The translations under genes were made by a program, and so were the position numbers. Positions 1 through 9,340 of a stretch of DNA of 64,000 nucleotides are shown here, piece by piece. Source of the stretch: Alloyangia pacifica (GTDB lineage: Bacteria; Pseudomonadota; Alphaproteobacteria; Rhodobacterales; Rhodobacteraceae); NCBI RefSeq assembly GCF_900116195.1, contig NZ_FOZW01000013.1, positions 1 through 64,000 on the forward strand, given 5' to 3'. Positions within the stretch are counted from its first letter, which is position 1, and every line of letters begins with the position of its first letter. The notes under the pieces were generated by a model, which did not search any database, was not told where the DNA came from, and was given only the letters and a program-made list of their open reading frames with translations.

Positions 1-13
1 ATGTGGGCCTTTC

Positions 14-134
14 TCGGTTTGGTGGTCATAGCGCAAGCAAAACACCCGGCTCCATTCCGAACCCGGCCGTTAAGTGCTGCCGCGCCAATGGTACTGCGTC
101 TCAAGACGTGGGAGAGTAGGTCACCGCCAAACCT
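14..134 (+). rRNA. rrf: 5S ribosomal RNA
   Basis: The stretch shows the conserved 5S layout: a 5' strand CGGTTTGGTGGTC that pairs with the 3' GACC-like end around ACCGCCAAACC, the internal CCATTCCGAACCCGG loop B/C motif and the late GGGAGAGTAGGTC motif. It is the last rRNA of an operon whose 16S and 23S genes lie outside the window. The tRNA-fMet that follows fits the usual alphaproteobacterial order. Ends are judged by pairing and may be off by a few bases. Confidence 0.93.
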
Positions 135-176
135 AGTAAGACCCACAAACGTATCTCTTAAACGATCTCCCCCTGT

Positions 177-570
<394 letters not shown>

Positions 571-580
571 CCTCTCTGAA

Positions 581-904
581 GTGGTCTACCCGAGCGCAAT
601 ACGCGTCGACGATGGCAGCGAATTTATTTCACGCGACTTGGAACTCTGGGCCTACGCCAATGCCGTCACCTTGGACTTCTCGCGCCTCGGAAAATCGACT
701 GAAACCAGGTTCATCGAGGCGTTCAACAGCAAGTTTCGGTCCGAGTGCCTCAACGCGCACTGGTTCCTGAGCCTTGCCGACGCCCGCGAGAAGCTGGAAG
801 ATTGGCGTAGACACGACAACGAAGACAGGCCCCACAGCGCGATCGGATACAACGTCCCGATCGCTCTGCACTATCCCGATGACGCCACCAGCCCGTCATC
901 GTGA
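581..904 (+). pseudogene. IS3-family transposase (OrfB) C-terminal fragment
   Basis: The reading frame carries the rve integrase-core end of IS3-family OrfB: VDDGSEFISRDLELWA with a catalytic Asp, FIEAFNSKFRSECLNAHWF with the catalytic Glu, and the RPHSAIGY tail. Only about 107 residues remain of the usual 270 or so, and the N-terminal half and OrfA are absent. The GTG at 581 is only the first codon after the junction with the recombinase remnant. The sequence after the stop, up to about 985, is probably the right end of the element, but no terminal inverted repeat can be confirmed because the left end is lost. Confidence 0.85.
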
Positions 905-1039
905 AACTGCCGGAAAATTCCAGCTTCCGATGGTCCAGCGTCGGGGAGAAGAGCACAAGCGCGGAAACTCCAAGGACGGCCGAGGGCGCGTCGAGTTCGC
1001 TCATCAAAGTCCATGAGCCATGGGAGAGGTCCTCCCAGG

Positions 1040-2272
1040 CTACTCGCGCTGCGTCAGGGGGCCAGCAGCGGGCGGCTTTGCGGCAGTCGCCAGACGTCCG
1101 CGCAGCGGCAGCAGTCCCAAGGCAGAGATGGCGGCGAAGGCGGCTCCTGCCAGGAAGGTGGCGGCCGGGCCCCGGATCTCCCAGAGCGCGCCTGCAAGAA
1201 GGCTCGCCAGCAGCAGGGCCACGCCCGTGACGAGATTGAACATCCCGAAAGCCGTGCCCCGGAGTTCCGCGGGTACGGTCTCGGCAACCATTGCCGCCAG
1301 CAGTCCCTGGGTAAACCCCATGTGCAGCCCCCAGATCAGCACACCGGCCGCGAGTCCGGCCAGACCGGGCGACAGTGCCAGCACGACATCGGCCACGATC
1401 AGCAGGCCGAGCCCGCAAAGCAGAAGACCCGTCCTGCCGATCCGGTCGGAGAGCACGCCGACCGGCCAGGCCGAGAGTGCGTAGACGAGGTTCATCCCGA
1501 CCAGCACCAGTGGCACCAGCATCGGCGGCGTGCCTGCCACCTGTGCCCGTAGGATCAGGAAGGCCTCGCTGAAGCGCGCGAGGGTGAACAGCGTGGCGAC
1601 CACCACGACCCACCAGTAGACCCCGCCGAGTAATTTCAGTTCTGCAAGCGCCAGCGGATTGCGGACCTTGCGTTGCGTGGCGGGGCGCTCGGGTTCCCGA
1701 ACCACCCATAACAGCAGCCCGACCGACAGGAAGGCCGGGAGCACCGCGATCCAGAACACGCTGCGGAAATCGTCGGAGAAGAGCCACATCAGTCCGATCG
1801 CCGCGAGCGGACCGAGAAAAGCCCCCACGGTGTCGAGCGACTGACGCAGCCCGAAAGCGGCACCGCGCATGCCGGGAGGCGCGAGATCGGCGACCAGCGC
1901 ATCGCGCGGCGCGCCGCGGATGCCCTTGCCGATCCGGTCGATGAAACGCGCCGCGATCACCCAGCCGAGCGCGCCTGCCAGCGGGAACACGGGCTTGGTC
2001 ACCGCCGCCAGCCCGTAGCCTAGGGCCGCCAGTTCCTTGCGCCGCCCGATGCGGTCGGACAGTGCGCCGGAGAAGACCTTGGTGATTGCCGCGGTGGCCT
2101 CCGCGATGCCTTCGATCACGCCGAGGGCCAGGGCCGAGGCGCCGAGCCCGACCGTCAGGTAGACCGGCAGCAGCGCGTGGATCATCTCGGAGGAGACATC
2201 CATCAGCAGCGATACGAAGCCGAGCGCCCAGATGCCCACGGGAAGGCGCGCAGAAGTCGTCTTGTCCGGCAT
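1040..2272 (-). CDS. MFS transporter
   Basis: A 410-residue, 12-helix major facilitator. It opens with a helix containing LLMDVSSEMIHALLPVYL and has the loop 2-3 signature GALSDRIGRRKE, repeated as GVLSDRIGR between helices 8 and 9. A charged stretch REPERPATQRKVRN marks the central cytoplasmic loop. The MDVSSEMIHALLP motif belongs to a subgroup of uncharacterised bacterial permeases. I prefer the start at 2272 (MPDKTT) over 2287 because the family begins close to the first helix. It stands alone on the minus strand, so its substrate cannot be inferred. Confidence 0.9.
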   Translation of the reverse strand: MPDKTTSARLPVGIWALGFVSLLMDVSSEMIHALLPVYLTVGLGASALALGVIEGIAEATAAITKVFSGALSDRIGRRKELAALGYGLAAVTKPVFPLAGALGWVIAARFIDRIGKGIRGAPRDALVADLAPPGMRGAAFGLRQSLDTVGAFLGPLAAIGLMWLFSDDFRSVFWIAVLPAFLSVGLLLWVVREPERPATQRKVRNPLALAELKLLGGVYWWVVVVATLFTLARFSEAFLILRAQVAGTPPMLVPLVLVGMNLVYALSAWPVGVLSDRIGRTGLLLCGLGLLIVADVVLALSPGLAGLAAGVLIWGLHMGFTQGLLAAMVAETVPAELRGTAFGMFNLVTGVALLLASLLAGALWEIRGPAATFLAGAAFAAISALGLLPLRGRLATAAKPPAAGPLTQRE

Positions 2273-2426
2273 GAGATGCGACCGCATGCGCCCCTTCGCC
2301 CTGTATCACCTCCCGACCAGACACTCCGGACGGTGGCAGAGGCAAGCGGTTTCAGTATGCGAGGCCGAATTCCGTGGCGCAGCTCTTGGATGTGGGCCGC
2401 CGGCTGTGCGCCGACGACCCCGCGGC

Positions 2427-4865
2427 TCAGCCAAGCACATCTTTCGCCGGCAGGATGGTCGTGAGGAAGCGGTAGCCGTTGTTCGCCTTATAGCGCGGGT
2501 CGCGCTTCACCTCGGTCATGAACTCCTCGTGGCCCTTCTTCGTTCGCCCCACGAGGCAGCCGGCACTGGTCCTGCCGATGTTGTCCTCGGGCCTGTCATA
2601 GCCCCAGTGTTGGTTGATGAAGAAGATGCCGGTCTCGACACGGTCGCCCTGGCGCTCGTGGTCTTTGTTGAGGTCGCGGTACACGCTGACATCCGCGGTC
2701 TGGCGCAGCGCCTCGTGCTCGCCCGGTTTTCCCGGGTGGTGCTTTCCGACACTCCAGGCCGCGTATTGGCCGAACTTGATCCGCGCGGCCCCGAGCGGGT
2801 TGAGGGGGCGGTCGGTGAAGAACTTGCCCGGCTCGGTCGTCGCCTGCCAGGCCCGGGTCTGCAACTGCCCGGTCTGTCCGTCGACCCAGAACAGCAGGCG
2901 AAGGTCGTTGAACACGTTGACCCGGTCATCGTTCAGCGTGCCGTCCATGTTCGCGCCTTCCAGGTAGACAATGTTCCGGCATTCGGGCACGCGGCAAATC
3001 CAGAAGCCCTTCGCGGTCATGTAGTCAGCGACCCGGTTGACCCAGGACAGGGTCTGATGGCGCGGAATATCCGGAAGCCCGTTCGTGGGTATGGTCAGCG
3101 CGCTTGCCGTGTCGCGGTCGAAGATGTCCTGCTCTGCAAGGCCGCGGGTCTTGCAGAAGGCCTTCATCGACCACCTGGTGATCGGGCCGAAATCGCCGTC
3201 CGCAGGCGGATCGAGGTATCCGAAGGCGCTCAACCGTTGCTGGATCTCGGTGACCAGCCCGGTCTGCTCCACGAGGGCATCATACCCGAAACTGTCCTGG
3301 AAGCTTTCCAGCAGCGGCGCCGGCCGCATCAGCATCGCGGCAGGATCCGGTATGGCGGGGGCGGCTGCTGCGGCAATCATCGCGGCGGTGCTTCCGGCCG
3401 GCATCCCGGCAACCGCGGCGGCAAAGCTCGGGGCTCCGGTTGTCGCGCCCCAGCGGTCATCGCGGCTGACCGCCATTGCGTCGCCGAACCAGGAGAGGAA
3501 GCGATCGATGTGCTCGCCGGTTTTCGACGGGTAGCAGATCAGCAGCCAGCGGTTCTGCGCAGCATTCTCGCGCCGCAGGGACCCGGCGTTATAGGCGGCG
3601 GCAACGAGCGGCGGGTCGAAATGCGTGCTCTTGCGCTGCCGGGCAATATAGCTCGTCCCGGCCTCGATGGAGAGCGAGGGCTCCAGCAGGTCGTCGCCCG
3701 TGAGGCTGGCGCGTCCCAGGGTTTCGCGCGCGGTGGTCACCAGCGTCTGCATGAGGCCGACGCTCTCGTCGCGGATCTGTGGCTCTGGCCGCCGAGCGGC
3801 GCGGTTGCCGCTGCTCTCGGTGGCGATGGTCGCGATGATCAACTCCACCGGGACCTGGAAGTGTTTCGACCAGCGTGCGCAGAGGTCGCCGTACTCCTGC
3901 CAGATCCTGCGGATCGTCTTGGGATCACCGGGCGTACGCTCCGGCGGTCCGCCATCGATCCGGATGCCGCCGTCGGCTAGCGCCCAGGACACCGCATCTT
4001 CGAAATGCCGGTGCGGCGTGCAGAGATGCGGCAGCATCTCTCCGAGCAGTTCCGACCCGGCCGGCATCGTCGGTTCGCTGACGCGCAGCTCCGCCCCCAT
4101 GGGTGCCTCCGCCGCGAGCACGGGTGGGGCGGCTGGGGCCGGGGACGGGCCTGGGGCGGTCGCGCCGGGTGGCGCCGGAGGCGGGGTCGCGGCGGCGTTG
4201 GCCTTGGCCGCCCGGCCGAGATCCTCGCTGAATTTCTGTATCGAGCGGTCCATCGCCGCGGACTTTTCCTTCGAGCCCTGGCTGCTGCCCCAATAGAAGG
4301 TGACCACGGCGCCGGCAATGCCGTTGACGAACCCAACGGCGGTGCCGATCAGTCCGAAAGCCGCAGTGGCGAAGCTGTCGTTCCCGATGGGTATTTTTCC
4401 GATTGCCACCAGCAGAAGCAATACAACCACCACCAGCAAGCCGCCCATCGCGATCCAGACCAGCCGCATGCCGTAGCGGAAGGCGAGGTCCCCTAGCTGG
4501 TTTGCTGTCTGAAAATCCGAAGCGCGTTTGCGATCTTCCAGTTCGAGCTCGGCAAAGCGCACGCCGGCTTCGAGCTCATATTGCTGAAGCGCGGTCTCCG
4601 CCTGTTGGAGCGCGACGAAAATCTCGGGGTCGCCCGCATTCTCCTTGATCGACTCGACGACCTGTTGCGGCGTCATCGCCGCGCGCGTCGCGGCACCGGA
4701 GGAGGCGGTTGCCGCGGGCTTCGCGCCGGGGAGCCGTTCGAGAGCATGGCTGACCACCGAGGCCGCGATCGCGTTGACCGGCGGCGGGAGGGCGAGGGCG
4801 GTGAGCAGCGTTGGAGCGGAGGATCTCAGCAGACCACTGACAAGAGGCGGAATTCGCATGGTCAT
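2427..4865 (-). CDS. Holin-like / lytic transglycosylase / PG-binding fusion protein
   Basis: An 812-residue multidomain protein. Residues 65-220 have a soluble helix followed by two strong membrane segments (about 134-156 and 165-190), resembling three-helix holins of gene-transfer agents and phages. A Pro/Ala linker (222-255) leads to an SLT-type transglycosylase domain (about 325-460) with ATIATESSGN (Glu350), VGLMQ and AAYNAGS motifs. A peptidoglycan-binding repeat follows at 535-590 (IQQRLSAFGYLDPPADGDFG). The C-terminal 180 residues contain INQHWGYD and GRTSAGCLVGR, an arrangement of His753 and Ser-x-Gly-Cys770 that recalls YkuD L,D-transpeptidases. That last assignment is inference. 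It is probably membrane-anchored and acts on the cell wall. No neighbour suggests a specific pathway. Confidence 0.75.
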   Translation of the reverse strand: MTMRIPPLVSGLLRSSAPTLLTALALPPPVNAIAASVVSHALERLPGAKPAATASSGAATRAAMTPQQVVESIKENAGDPEIFVALQQAETALQQYELEAGVRFAELELEDRKRASDFQTANQLGDLAFRYGMRLVWIAMGGLLVVVVLLLLVAIGKIPIGNDSFATAAFGLIGTAVGFVNGIAGAVVTFYWGSSQGSKEKSAAMDRSIQKFSEDLGRAAKANAAATPPPAPPGATAPGPSPAPAAPPVLAAEAPMGAELRVSEPTMPAGSELLGEMLPHLCTPHRHFEDAVSWALADGGIRIDGGPPERTPGDPKTIRRIWQEYGDLCARWSKHFQVPVELIIATIATESSGNRAARRPEPQIRDESVGLMQTLVTTARETLGRASLTGDDLLEPSLSIEAGTSYIARQRKSTHFDPPLVAAAYNAGSLRRENAAQNRWLLICYPSKTGEHIDRFLSWFGDAMAVSRDDRWGATTGAPSFAAAVAGMPAGSTAAMIAAAAAPAIPDPAAMLMRPAPLLESFQDSFGYDALVEQTGLVTEIQQRLSAFGYLDPPADGDFGPITRWSMKAFCKTRGLAEQDIFDRDTASALTIPTNGLPDIPRHQTLSWVNRVADYMTAKGFWICRVPECRNIVYLEGANMDGTLNDDRVNVFNDLRLLFWVDGQTGQLQTRAWQATTEPGKFFTDRPLNPLGAARIKFGQYAAWSVGKHHPGKPGEHEALRQTADVSVYRDLNKDHERQGDRVETGIFFINQHWGYDRPEDNIGRTSAGCLVGRTKKGHEEFMTEVKRDPRYKANNGYRFLTTILPAKDVLG

Positions 4866-5269
4866 TCATCCAAAAGGTGTAAAAGAATACCTTGTTATAC
4901 CACAAGTAGGCGCAATGGTTTGGATGAATCCATCTATCTGGATTGCTGAATTGTGTCAGGTTCGTAATTATGACTTAACTATTAGTATTGAAGAAATGCT
5001 TCGGTGTTTTAGAGATTTATGGTCAAAACTGCGCTGCATCCGTCACATCTCTCTGTTGGGTGAAGCGGCATCTCCTGATGCATCTTTTGGTCCGTATGGC
5101 GACCATCCTGATTGGATGTGATGTGCGATTTGCAATAAACTGATGTCTCATTGATAGGTAATAACCCCGAAGGACAGGGAAATGCCTGCATGGCGGATTG
5201 TCACGCGGCGGATTTTGAAAAAGCCACAAATTGCTTTGTCACTGTCCTGCCGTCGAGATGCCCAGTGAC
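4866..5269. other. AT-rich intergenic patch
   Basis: About 400 bases with visibly lower GC than everything around, especially 4866-5020. The plus strand holds an open frame from 4858 to 5121 (87 codons, MVIHPKGVKEYLV...), but it has no ribosome-binding site, starts inside the neighbouring gene on the opposite strand and matches no family I know. I do not call it a gene. The patch probably contains the promoter of the minus-strand gene ending at 2427 and may be foreign DNA. Confidence 0.5.
4890..4905 (-). promoter_or_regulatory. Possible extended -10 promoter for the fusion protein
   Basis: On the minus strand the sequence TGGTATAAC lies about 30 bases before the ATG at 4865, inside a locally AT-rich stretch. 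It matches an extended -10 element (TG-n-TATAAT-like). No clear -35 is visible, so this is a weak call. Confidence 0.3.
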
Positions 5270-5680
5270 CTCGTGTCGGCATCGATCGCTTCGGTGCCGT
5301 GTTGCGCGGCTGCCCGAGATTGGCGGTGATCGCATTGATCCCGAGCGGCGAGCCAATGGTGACCTAGCTGGCGAACCTCATCTGCGGCGCCTTGGCGACG
5401 AGCAGGTTGCAGCCCACGAAGTTGCCCGGCGGATGGCCCACTTCACTGGTCGACTCATCGGTCAACGCCTCTTGCAAGATCTTGTTGAGGGCCTTTCGCA
5501 GAACGGACTTGTCGAGGTAGCGGTACACCTCCGTCAGGCATTTCTCGACCTCCGAGCCCGAGAGCCCGCACCACTGCTGGTCGATAGCCTTGACGATAGC
5601 CTGCAGCCAATCCTGGTTCTGCGTGCCCAATTTCTGCAACTCGGCGTCGGCCTTTCCTTCCGGATTTAGACCTCGGAGAT
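5270..5680 (-). pseudogene. Decayed alpha/beta-hydrolase-like gene
   Basis: The open part (5364-5639) reads through YRYLDKSVLRKALNKILQEA and VGHPPGNFVGCNLLVAKAP to a stop. Just past the stop, the same frame goes on VTIGSPLGINAI. Together these match the pattern of an alpha/beta hydrolase in which a xGHSLGxxVxYxLL nucleophile elbow is followed by an LVTIGSPLG strand. Here the nucleophile Ser of GHSxG has become Pro and a stop interrupts the fold, so the gene is dead. The identification rests on pattern memory only. Confidence 0.5.
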
Positions 5681-7393
5681 CTTGCCGGCGGCTGCGATCT
5701 CCTGCGGCACGGATCGCGTGAAAAGCTCGTATTCCACGGCCTTCCCGGGACCTACGGCAATGATCTGCGCGCTGGTGGGCCGCTTTGCCCGCGCGACGAA
5801 TTCGTCGAGCGTGTCGCCATCGGACGGAAGGTCGTATTTGATGTCAGGTGGCAGGTCCACGCCGATTTCCGCCAGCCCTCTGTGCAGCGACGCGGGCCAA
5901 ACCGCAGCTGCTCTGCCGAGGTCTTGCCGCGCTCGTCGCGGCCGCGGATGACATAGCGCGGATCTCAACTCTCCTGTCTGAATGGCCTTGAAGAGGGCAT
6001 CACCCGATCCGGCCGAAAATGTTGTGCTCAGGATGTCGAGCAGCTACGGGCGCAATGCCTCAAGCAGCATGGAACTCGAGCGCCGGGTCGATGGCCTTGC
6101 CTGTACGGATGGCGCTCGCCAGCGCATCGGGATTTCGCGGATCGCCGATCGCGACCCTGCGCTTCTCGAAGGCCAGCGTCGTGGCGGCGCGCAGCTTGTC
6201 CAGTTCGGCGCGGCAACCCTGCGTCTCGTTGCCGCGAGAGGATGTAGTCGGCGGGGGCGTGGGAGAGCGGGGCCATGCCCTCGGCCTCGATCCGGATACG
6301 ACCGACATACCCCTTGAAGCCAGACACCAGCAGACAGCGGCTGTCGCCGAACTCTATGGCGACCTGACCGAAGGGGCCGTCGGGATAGAGGCGGACCACG
6401 CTCTGGTCGGGGCCGCAGGACTTTTCCGGCGCAAGTGCCTACATGGCCCGCGGCCGCCCGACCTGCTTGATTTCCTCCCGGGCGATCCGCGCGCCGGACA
6501 GGCTCTGGCCGGACGCGGTTTCGGAGCGTGTCGCGTTGTCTATGGCATGCGCTCCCGCATCCTGCGGACGAGCTGGCCGATGTCGACAGAGCGCCCGACG
6601 CGCGGCGCCAGCGACGCGTCCAGCCCCGGGAACATTTGCTGGCGTCCCGCCTGTAGGGACACGAGCCCCTTCTGCAGGTCCGAGGGCGTCTAGGCCCGCC
6701 AGACCCATTTCTCGGTCCGGGCCCGGCGGACGGCGTCGGTGTACGGCGGTTCGAGCCGGGCAATTTCGGTGTCGCCCCAGAGCGCGATCTCGGAGCAGGT
6801 CCGGACGCCGAAGGGTTAAAGCATCTGGGCCGTCTGCGCGTCGATCCCAATGATGGGGAGAAGGTCGTCTGCCGCCGCCACGGCCGGTTAGGCCGGAGGG
6901 GCATGGATCGACGGGTGCGATGAAGACCCCCGTCCGCCGAGGGGATATTCGCCTTGATGTGCCGGGTCTTGGGGAAATTGACCTGGCCCAGCGTCCCGTC
7001 GCTCTTGTCTTGGAGGAACCGCTCTAGCTTCCGGGCCGGCACCACTTCGATCTGCCGCCCGTCGTACGTGACCTTCAGCCGCATTCTGGCGCGCGGCGTT
7101 TGGTACGCGCGCCGCAGGGCATGGGGCGGAAAGGACTGGCGCATCCCGCCGATCTCGCCCTCGAAGGCGGGGGGCCCCTTTGCGGTGGCATCGAAGATCA
7201 GCTTGCGCGTCATCGGCTCCCTGGCATCTGTGAGCATGGTGAGGCCATTGCCGGGATCGAAATTGCGGTGATCAGGCAGGCCAGTCATGTGCAGATCGCC
7301 TCGGCGCTGGGGGTGGCGGAGGTCAGGGCTGTCAGCCCTGCCGAGCGTCCGACCCCGATCACCATGGTCGCGGGGCAGGGGCTCGGTGGTCAC
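5666..7393 (-). pseudogene. Decayed large hypothetical gene with HHH-like domain
   Basis: Recognisable protein continues across several minus-strand frames with frameshifts and in-frame stops. The start region has MTRKLIFDATAKGPPAFEG and VVPARKLERFLQDKSDGTLG. Next comes DDLLPIIGIDAQTAQML-stop-PFGVRTCSEIALWGDTEI, a helix-hairpin-helix-like pattern. Then there are LQKGLVSLQAGRQQMFPGLD, VAIEFGDSRCLLVSGFKGYV, LRAATTLAFEKRR and finally GVDLPPDIKYDLPSDGDTLD up to a stop at 5666. At least three internal stops and several frame changes show it is no longer functional. It sits directly upstream of the decayed hydrolase on the same strand, so the two may once have been one operon. I cannot name the family. 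Confidence 0.55.
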
Positions 7394-7407
7394 GGCCTTC
7401 GGGCCGC

Positions 7408-7827
7408 CTATGGCCGGGTCTGGAGTTCCGCGATCAAAGCGCGGTGGAACAGCACGGCCAGGGCCACCGCGAAGATCGCGTCGAAGGCAGCGAAGCGCCA
7501 GAAGTCGAGCCCGAGGCTCAGGTAGACCAGCACCATCCAGACGCGGATCCCGATGGCAATCGCCACGTGGAACCGCTGCCGGATCGGATCACGCCACGCC
7601 AGCACCTGCAGCGCCGAAACCACGACGACCATGGCGCCCCAGACCTGCAGCAATGGTCGCGCCTGCGACGGCTCGATCCCCGTGCTCCATGCGCCCAGCC
7701 CCGGCGCGAAGAGGCAAATCAGCGCCACCAACGACTGCAACAGCAGGTTGGCCGCGAAGAGGCGCCGGAAGCGTTTCAGGGCGCTTTTCGCCTGTGCCTG
7801 GCTCCAACCGAGCGAAAGGGTGTTCAT
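7408..7827 (-). CDS. Small four-helix membrane protein
   Basis: A 139-residue protein with four hydrophobic segments (about 24-46, 60-79, 86-104 and 110-130) and a basic N-terminus (KSALKRFRRLF), predicted to be an integral inner-membrane protein. I do not recognise the family. It begins 10 bases after the stop of the diheme cytochrome and is the last gene of the five-gene operon, which suggests a membrane partner for the cytochrome or for a lipid substrate. This role is inferred from position only. Confidence 0.75.
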   Translation of the reverse strand: MNTLSLGWSQAQAKSALKRFRRLFAANLLLQSLVALICLFAPGLGAWSTGIEPSQARPLLQVWGAMVVVVSALQVLAWRDPIRQRFHVAIAIGIRVWMVLVYLSLGLDFWRFAAFDAIFAVALAVLFHRALIAELQTRP

Positions 7828-7837
7828 GGCAGCCTCC

Positions 7838-9340
7838 TCAGAACGTCAACAGATAGGCCAGAAGGTCGGATGTCTGTGCCTCGGGCAGCGCGGTCCCCCA
7901 GAGATGCCCGGTGTTCGAATTGCCTGGCAGTGAGGTGTCGTAACAGCCGGGGCCCTCCGTGCAGGCGGGCGACACGAAGCCCCCGTCGGGATCGATCACG
8001 TCCCTGCCCCGGCGGAAGCTTGCCGGGCGCTCGTCCGGGGGACGCAGCAGATCGCGCAGCGTCGGCACCGAGCCGTTGTGCAGGTACGGGCCACGCAGCC
8101 AGAGCCCGTCGAGCGGCGCGTTGGCATAGCCATTGGTTTTCCTGAACTGGCGGAACGCATAGGGTGTTCCCGCGAAAAGCTCGCGCAGCTGTGCCTGCTG
8201 GAAGGTCGGTGTGTAGCTGTTCAGCCGCGCGGGGTCGGTGCCGACGCTTGCCAGCGGCTCCACCGTGCCCAGCCGTGCGCCCTCGAAGACGTAGCCTTGG
8301 TCTCCCCGGTAGCCATGGCAGGCGGCGCAGGTCTCCATGTAGACAGCCTTTCCGCGGTCTGCCGCCGCCGCGTCGGGACGGTGCGGGCTTGCGGGCGGTG
8401 TCAAATCGCCGAGCCAGCGGGCCACGCGCTCGATGGCGGCATGGTCGGCGGTCTGCGGCGTGACCCCGGCTCCGAGTGCCGCCGAGAGGTTGCGCTCGGC
8501 GAGGCTGGTGTTGTTGCCGTCCCAGTGCAGCTGCATGCCCTCGCGCGGGCGCTGCTGGAAGATCGAGGGGAAATCCGAGGCACCCACCACCTCCTGATCG
8601 CTGAGCGCGCGGGCGTCGTCGTCGAAGGCAAGCACCTTGTAGGGGTTGAACGTATCGACCCGACCCGGGCCCCAGTCCGGTTGCCGGTCTAGCAGTGGGG
8701 ACAGCCGGGCGGCGCGGTCGATCATGCCTTCCCGCAGGCGCGGGAAGACGGCGACCTTCCACAAAAGCGCCTCGACGGGGTCGAGCCCGACGCCGCTGTC
8801 ACGCATCGCCGCGCTCAGAGGGGCGGGTGCCATGCGCGGATCGCGCGAGGCGGCCAGCACGAAGCGGGTGAAAAGGTGTAGGTCAAGCTGCTGCGCGGGC
8901 ATCCCGGAGATGGTCAGCGGCGGGTCTTCCGTGCTGTTACGGACGGTGCCGGTGTGGCAGACGGCGCAGTTGAACCAGACCAGTTCCACCCCCGACACCG
9001 TTCGGCGCGAGATGCCGATGGGAAGGTCGTCGTCTTCATCGTAGAGAAAGCCGAACGCCCGGTAGTCCCCGGTCGTGCCGAAGGCTTCTGGGAAGAGCGT
9101 CGGCAAGGCTTTCCAGACCTTGTAGGGAATGCCCGAAGCCGTTTCCGCCCCGATCGAGCCATGCCGGAAATGCGTCTCTTCGTCGGGGTAATAGGGCGTG
9201 CCCGATTGCAGCACGCGGACGAGCAGCAGGACCGCAACGAGGACTGCTCCGGCGAGCGCCAGCACCGCGAGCCAAAGGAGCGGTCGCCACCTGCGGCGGC
9301 GGCGGTCCAGCTCGGCTTCGACGGCGGTGGGAAAGCTCAT
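7838..9340 (-). CDS. RoxA-like diheme cytochrome c
   Basis: A 500-residue protein with one N-terminal membrane anchor (about 21-44) after a run of Arg, then a periplasmic domain with two c-type heme sites, CAVCH (125-129) and CAACH (338-342). Segments such as SDFPSIFQQRPREGMQLHWDG and RGPYLHNGSVPTLRDLL place it with the RoxA/LatexC-like branch of diheme cytochrome c peroxidase relatives, which cleave or oxidise hydrophobic substrates with oxygen. The ATG at 9340 overlaps the end of the upstream Old Yellow Enzyme gene by four bases (ATGA), so translation is coupled. It may be an electron acceptor or a second oxygenase for the pathway. It could also be a simple peroxidase. Confidence 0.85.
   Translation of the reverse strand: MSFPTAVEAELDRRRRRWRPLLWLAVLALAGAVLVAVLLLVRVLQSGTPYYPDEETHFRHGSIGAETASGIPYKVWKALPTLFPEAFGTTGDYRAFGFLYDEDDDLPIGISRRTVSGVELVWFNCAVCHTGTVRNSTEDPPLTISGMPAQQLDLHLFTRFVLAASRDPRMAPAPLSAAMRDSGVGLDPVEALLWKVAVFPRLREGMIDRAARLSPLLDRQPDWGPGRVDTFNPYKVLAFDDDARALSDQEVVGASDFPSIFQQRPREGMQLHWDGNNTSLAERNLSAALGAGVTPQTADHAAIERVARWLGDLTPPASPHRPDAAAADRGKAVYMETCAACHGYRGDQGYVFEGARLGTVEPLASVGTDPARLNSYTPTFQQAQLRELFAGTPYAFRQFRKTNGYANAPLDGLWLRGPYLHNGSVPTLRDLLRPPDERPASFRRGRDVIDPDGGFVSPACTEGPGCYDTSLPGNSNTGHLWGTALPEAQTSDLLAYLLTF

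Noticed and set aside
4858-5121. 87-codon plus-strand gene in the AT-rich patch
   Set aside because: No ribosome-binding site, starts inside the opposite gene and has no recognisable family.
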